Source of the DNA: Cornus controversa
Lineage: Eukaryota; Streptophyta; Magnoliopsida; Cornales; Cornaceae
Reading direction: 5' to 3'
Length of the DNA: 64,000 bases
Assembly: GCA_026545225.1 (NCBI GenBank)
Contig: CM048851.1
Coordinates: 31,061,956-31,125,955, forward strand
The position numbers and the translations under genes were made by a program. The notes below the pieces were generated by a model, which did no database searches, was not told where the DNA came from, and saw only the letters and a program-made list of their open reading frames with translations. This document shows positions 59,369-64,000 of the stretch, piece by piece (the first letter of the stretch is position 1; each line of letters starts with the position of its first letter).

Positions 59369-60685
59369 TTTTTGTTCTCTAAAAATAGGAAAGAGTCCCA
59401 AAAATAAATAAAAATAAAGTAAGTCCAAAACCTCTAAGTATTTGTAGAAGAGACGTACATGTTGTGCATGTCAATATTATTGGGGGGAAAGTGAAATGTA
59501 AATGCAATAATGCGTAGTCTAGTGGCATCTTCTCTAGTTACCTCTCAAAGTGAGGAGAAGATCTACGTTACGTCCGGTGTAAATATATCGGATGAATTTG
59601 GATCGTACATGTTGTACACGTTTAGTGAGCCTTATAATGCGTATTGAACATATACGGATAAGATTCACTCAGTATATTTATACCAAGTGTATTGTAGACG
59701 TTCTCCAAAGAGAGAGGGGTGAGAGTTCAAGCCTCTGAAAGCCCATAATTAGAAAAATTATGAGCATAACAGTGATAACGGTTGGGCTTTAAAAGCCCAA
59801 TGTTTATGACTCGTAAAGTCTAATAATTCATTTGTTATATACTTTCTCAAATTTAAAATTGAATAAATAAAATAAATGAGAAGTTTTAAAAATTATTTAT
59901 ATTCCAAGATTTCATATATAATTTTAACTCTTTGTTGAATTCGAAATTAAGTATTCTAACGTAAGTATAATTTTTTAAAAGATTTATAAAAGGAATAAAT
60001 ATTTATATTATAGATAAACTATAGAGAGCCTCAGAATTTTTCTCAATTTTAATTATATTTTAAATTGAGTTTAAGCATGATTTAATTCTAAAATTTCATG
60101 CTTAGTGATTTTGAGGGTTTTTTGGTGTTTTCATATGCGGGTGCGGGATTGGTAAGGTTTCGGGTGACTCAGAAGGTGTCTACGGGCTTTTATAAGTGGA
60201 ATATGGGTATAAGCGAACTTTGAAAGACTTAAATGGAGTTTTAAAAATTGAGGGAGTGCTAATTGGTAATTACCTTGAAATAACTAGGGACAAGGAGACA
60301 TTAAAAAGAAATTAAGAGGCTAACCTGAAAGGCTATCAAGACTTATGTGTATAAGTGTATGTATAGGTCAAAGGATGTCAAAAATTGATCTCTCAACTCT
60401 CTCTTCCTCTCTTGACCCACAGCCCTAGCTCCCACACTCTCTATTTTCATCTTCTTGGTTCTTTCTTCATTTTGGTGACTAAGGAGTGAGATTCGGGTCT
60501 TGGGCCGAGAAGTAAAGTTATTCCTTTTCACTCCCTCTACGTTCTAATTGGTGCAAAGTTCTAATTTGGTGAAGTTTGAAGCTTTGGAATTCTAAGGTTT
60601 GTGTTTAAAAGCTTGGATTTTAAGGTAATGGTGTTTTCTCCTTCCTATCATCAATTCTCTAGGATTTCATGTCAATTTTAGACTG
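59369..60685. other. Intergenic spacer
   Basis: 59510-59740 has moderate GC and the words TAGTCTAGTGGCATC and GAGTTCAAGCCTC, loosely like SINE A and B boxes but about 200 bp apart. From about 60100 the sequence resembles the non-coding DNA of LTR elements. No gene. Confidence 0.4.
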
Positions 60686-61115
60686 TTTAGCATACTTAGA
60701 AGAATTAGAAAGCACGTGTCTTCAGATTTTTTTCATTTCTTCTTGTGTAAGTATGTGTTAAATATGTTTTTTCATTTGGGATATATGATGATGTTGACTT
60801 ATATATGCATTGTATATGTATGTTGGTGGTTTCGAATATTAAAAGTATGTTAAAGTATATGTTTATGTATTCCGTACTTGTATATCGAGCATATATGTTG
60901 TTTAGCATACTTAGAAGAATTAGAAAGTATGTGTCTTTGAGTTCTTTCATTTCTTCTTGTGTAAGTATATGTTAAATATGTTTTTTCATATGGGATATAT
61001 GATGATGTTGACTTATGTATGCATTGTATATGTATGTTGGTGGTTTTGAATATTAAAAGTGTGTTAAAGTATGTGTTTATGTATTTCGTACTTGTATATC
61101 GAGCATATATATATA
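60686..61115. repeat. 215-bp tandem duplication
   Basis: The unit starting TTTAGCATACTTAGAAGAAT at 60686 repeats at 60901 with about 95% identity by eye, through TTCTTGTGTAAGTATRTGTT, TGATGATGTTGACTTAT and CGTACTTGTATATCGAGCAT. The low divergence suggests a recent duplication. Confidence 0.9.
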
Positions 61116-62555
61116 TGTTGCATATGATAGCTTGAGAATGCATGGAATCCATTAGGATCATGTATAAGTCATTGAGATGGTGTGTCTGCATGTTGAACAC
61201 CACATGTTTGATAAAATGCATGAAAAATAAATTTTTTTGAAATTGCATTTGTGTGGATAACTTGTGAAAAGAAAAGCTTTGCATTGATATATGCATGTGA
61301 CAACATGTTTTAACATGTAATTAAGTGACTTATGATACATTTAAATTGAACTTGATATGTTCTTGAAATTATATGTGTCGTCATACTTGAAACCTATGTG
61401 ATTGATTGATGATTTTGGGGGGGATGACGAGTAGAGCAAGAAAGATCCGAAGCCCTAGGGTAAAAGGTCTCAAAGCTTGGCCAAGGTGGTTACATCTAGA
61501 CCATCGGGTTAATAACCCATAAAGATAGAAGTTGGATATTTGACCGAATACTACTTATCTTGTAAACTCAGGATTTCTCTTATATTTACTTGATTTTGAA
61601 CTAACTTGACATTATATTTAAGTCTTGGTTGAATTGTGATATTCATTATAAATGCTTTAATGTGATTTCTTCATTGATTAAGCATTGTTGAACTAGTGGT
61701 TAGACACATTTTGCATTGTCATTTATCAAAGTATGAGCATTGATAATATGTCATGTAGTGAATATGAATGCCATGATCGCATTTCATGTACGTTGCATTG
61801 AGTCGATGCATAGGTTGGTTTGGATGTCTCTATTGGAGATGTCGCTCACCGCCTCCCAAATATTTTTACAGATAAAGCATCAACTTTAGAGGATATATGA
61901 AGTGCTAAGGTTAAGGCACTCGAACGCTTTTGGAAATTTTTGTGTATTTATACCTTTATATGTCATGTTGGGCAACTATGGATGATTTAGATTAATGATG
62001 TAGAACAAGGGATGTTAGGACTATGAACATGTGTAATCCCTATATTGAATATTGTTCCCCATTAATCTCTATTCTTTTGAACTCTATATATGCTTATGTA
62101 TCTATGTTGGACAAGTTGTATATTTGGATTTAATGTATGCATTACGATCATGATTTCATGTAAGATGATGTTTTATGATTAGACCATTTTTTACATATGC
62201 TATGGATGATATTGAATGGAATTTTAGTGTTATAGAATGCAAGTATATAAATAATGGAGAATTGGATTTCAAATAGACAAATTTTGGAAGTTAGAATTTT
62301 CTGTCTGGGGAATTACGATCGATTGTATTCTCTAATACGATTGATCGTATTTTTGAGATAAATTGAATTAGTTGAAGATCTAGTGGCTTCCGATACATCA
62401 TATGATAGATCACTGATTGATTATAATATACGATTGATCGTAATGAAAAATACGATCTAATCGTATTCTCTGATACGGCAGATCGTAATGACTGGCTGAA
62501 TTATATTTAAGAGGATTAATTTAAAGTACACATGTACCTTATTGAGGAGTCCACT
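61116..62555. other. Probable LTR-retrotransposon non-coding DNA
   Basis: No coding content. The words GAGATGTCGCTCACCGCCTC (61836) and a duplicated-looking TA-rich body resemble gypsy LTR sequence, but ends could not be set. Includes the GATCGTA repeats at 62318-62495. Confidence 0.35.
62318..62495. repeat. Cluster of inverted TACGATY/RATCGTA motifs
   Basis: Repeated words such as ATTACGATCGATTGTATTCT, ATACGATTGATCGTATT, TACGATTGATCGTAATG and ATACGATCTAATCGTATTCT occur at about 62318, 62335, 62429 and 62450. Several are near-palindromes. Confidence 0.75.
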
Positions 62556-63607
62556 TGTTATGTATTATGTCTCTAATTCTAGTCTAATAAGGTTTTCTAT
62601 TTTAGAGTTGTATTTTATTAGGTAATTTCTTGTTAGGAAAGTTTTGGATCCAATGGATTGTAATCCTTGTCCAATAAGGAATTGGATTTAGGGCTTTATA
62701 AATAGATGCCTAAAGTATGGTTGAGACTTATGAGTTAAAAGAGATGTAACCTCGCGAGGGAGTTGATAGGTAGAGAGAGTTACAGGTTTGGTAGAGTGAA
62801 ACATTGAGGGCGAGAGGGAGTCTCGTGGATTGGTACTTTGTGTATTCTCTACTATTGTAATATCTCTCTATAATTGTAATGGAATCTCTTTTCATCCGTG
62901 GACGTAAGTCAGGTTATGTCGAACCGCATATATCTTGTGTTTTGTGTGAGATTGGTTATAATTTTATTTTTGCACTTCCGCTGTTCCCAATAAGTGGTAT
63001 CAGAGCCGATGGTTCATGTTGGGACGTTCAACCTTTATTCAAAAAATATTCAGAAAACACAAGAAGTTTTAACTAATGTTACAATATATTTCAATTGCAG
63101 GTGGAGTCAATCAATCGATTTGTTTGGTCGCAATAGTTAGAAAATGATGATGAATTACATGGCATGGAGCTTGTGTATTCAATGTGGAGTCTTAGAGGTT
63201 TGATTAATCGAGTAACATACAATGGGGACAATCAGAGTTGTGCGAGATTGAAGCCACATGAGTGTCCAATTCAATGCTATGGGAAGTGATGATTGACGTG
63301 ATGGAATTTGAGCCAATGTGGAGATTGTTATGTATTATGTCTCTAATTCTAATTTAACAAGGTTTTCTATTTTAAAATTGTATTTTATTAGGTAATTTCT
63401 TGTTAGGAAAGTTTTGGGGTCCAATGGATTGTAATCCTTGTCCAACAAGGAATTGGATTTAGGGCTCTATAAATAGATGCCTAGGGTATGGTTGAGACTT
63501 ATGAGTTAAGAGATATGTAACCTTGTGAGGGAGTTGATGGGTAGAGAGAGTTACAGGTTTGGTAAAGTGAAACACTGAAGGCGAGAGGGAGTCTCGTGGA
63601 TTGGTAC
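62556..63607 (+). mobile_element. TRIM retrotransposon with truncated 3' LTR
   Basis: 5' LTR 62556-62989 starts TGTTATGTATTATGTCTCTA and contains GGCTTTATAAATAGATGCC (TATA box). The primer-binding site TGGTATCAGAGCC at 62995 fits initiator tRNA-Met. The interior is only about 330 bp and non-coding, ending GAGCCAATGTGGAGA. The 3' LTR begins at 63326 and matches the 5' LTR (about 93% by eye) until 63607, then stops 150 bp short. Its missing U5 part means the right end was lost or replaced. Confidence 0.85.
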
Positions 63608-64000
63608 ATGGTGAAGAGCTCTAGGTGACGAGTGTAGATTATTAGATGTTTGTCGTTGCTTTTCTACACTTCGTACAAAAAATAATAAAACCTGCAAAAA
63701 CTTTACTAAAAACTGTATAGTAGTAAGCAGGATCGAACCACTCTCAAGTGAGAATCAATAACAAGTCTAAACTTCAAACCCTAAATCTCTTGAGATGAAA
63801 AATGAATATTTAAAAAAATAAAATTCTGATTTTTTATTTAATAATAAAAACTAATATTAAATGACTTAGATCAACTGATGGGAAAAATCTCAAGGAAAGA
63901 GAATTCACCACCATGGATCCATATAAATAAAGTTTTTTTTTTTATATTCTTATCTAGTTTTTCCTCCAATAACCAATACACTTCACCAATCCAATTAGAA
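63608..64000. other. Sequence replacing the TRIM right end
   Basis: Unrelated to the missing part of the LTR. Contains GCAGGATCGAACCACTCTCA, a phrase that occurs in plant interspersed repeats. No coding sequence; it runs out of the window. Confidence 0.4.

Noticed and set aside
59510..59740. SINE with A and B boxes
   Set aside because: The box-like words are about 200 bp apart, too far for a tRNA-type promoter, and no target duplication was found.

Overview
This is plant nuclear DNA, almost certainly from a eudicot. It is AT-rich, has multi-exon genes with GT-AG introns, and is full of AT/GA microsatellites, LTR retrotransposons, TRIMs, tRNA-derived SINEs, MULEs and MITEs. The encoded proteins resemble Arabidopsis AP4M, AHL17 and UBP16 as I remember them; no alignment was run. 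The very large TE-filled introns suggest a large genome such as a woody species. I cannot name the species.

Three protein-coding genes are supported. (1) Bases 286-10723, plus strand: the last eleven exons of the mu subunit of adaptor complex AP-4. Its N-terminal ~50 codons lie left of the window. All internal splice phases close, giving 400 residues and a stop. (2) Bases 23133-24023, plus strand: an intronless AT-hook/PPC nuclear protein, closest to AHL17. (3) Bases 31617-55113, minus strand: a UBP16-type MYND-finger ubiquitin-specific protease. It has eleven exons (1147 codons plus stop) and a 16-kb first intron that splits the MYND finger from its last zinc ligands. The three genes are functionally unrelated: vesicle cargo sorting, chromatin/transcription and deubiquitination.

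The rest is a layered transposon landscape. AP4M introns hold two MULE-type elements with 9-bp target duplications, an Au-type SINE and an RTE LINE tail. Bases 11-23 kb carry a PELPK-protein relic, Harbinger-like TIR elements, a probable SIRE-type LTR remnant and microsatellites. Bases 24-31.6 kb are intergenic, with a SINE candidate, a possible 1-kb TIR element and an array containing telomere-like CCCTAA motifs. UBP16 intron 1 holds a decayed Ty1/copia element (39.4-46.7 kb). That element was split by a 2.8-kb gag-only Ty3/gypsy-like element, which itself carries a LINE 3' end. The same intron also holds a SINE, a MULE with 183-bp nearly identical TIRs, a 5'-truncated LINE interrupted by a hAT MITE, and a TRIM with three LTR copies. 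Right of the gene, 55-64 kb is intergenic, with tandem duplications, a probable LTR remnant and a second TRIM.

No CRISPR array, prokaryotic feature, rRNA gene or intact tRNA gene was seen. I found no convincing new gene system. The most unusual features are the nested elements, the MULE with a possible captured ORF, the non-autonomous gag-only element and the three-LTR TRIM. Splice sites were placed by reading consensus and phase together with recalled homologous protein sequence; no alignment or transcript evidence was available.
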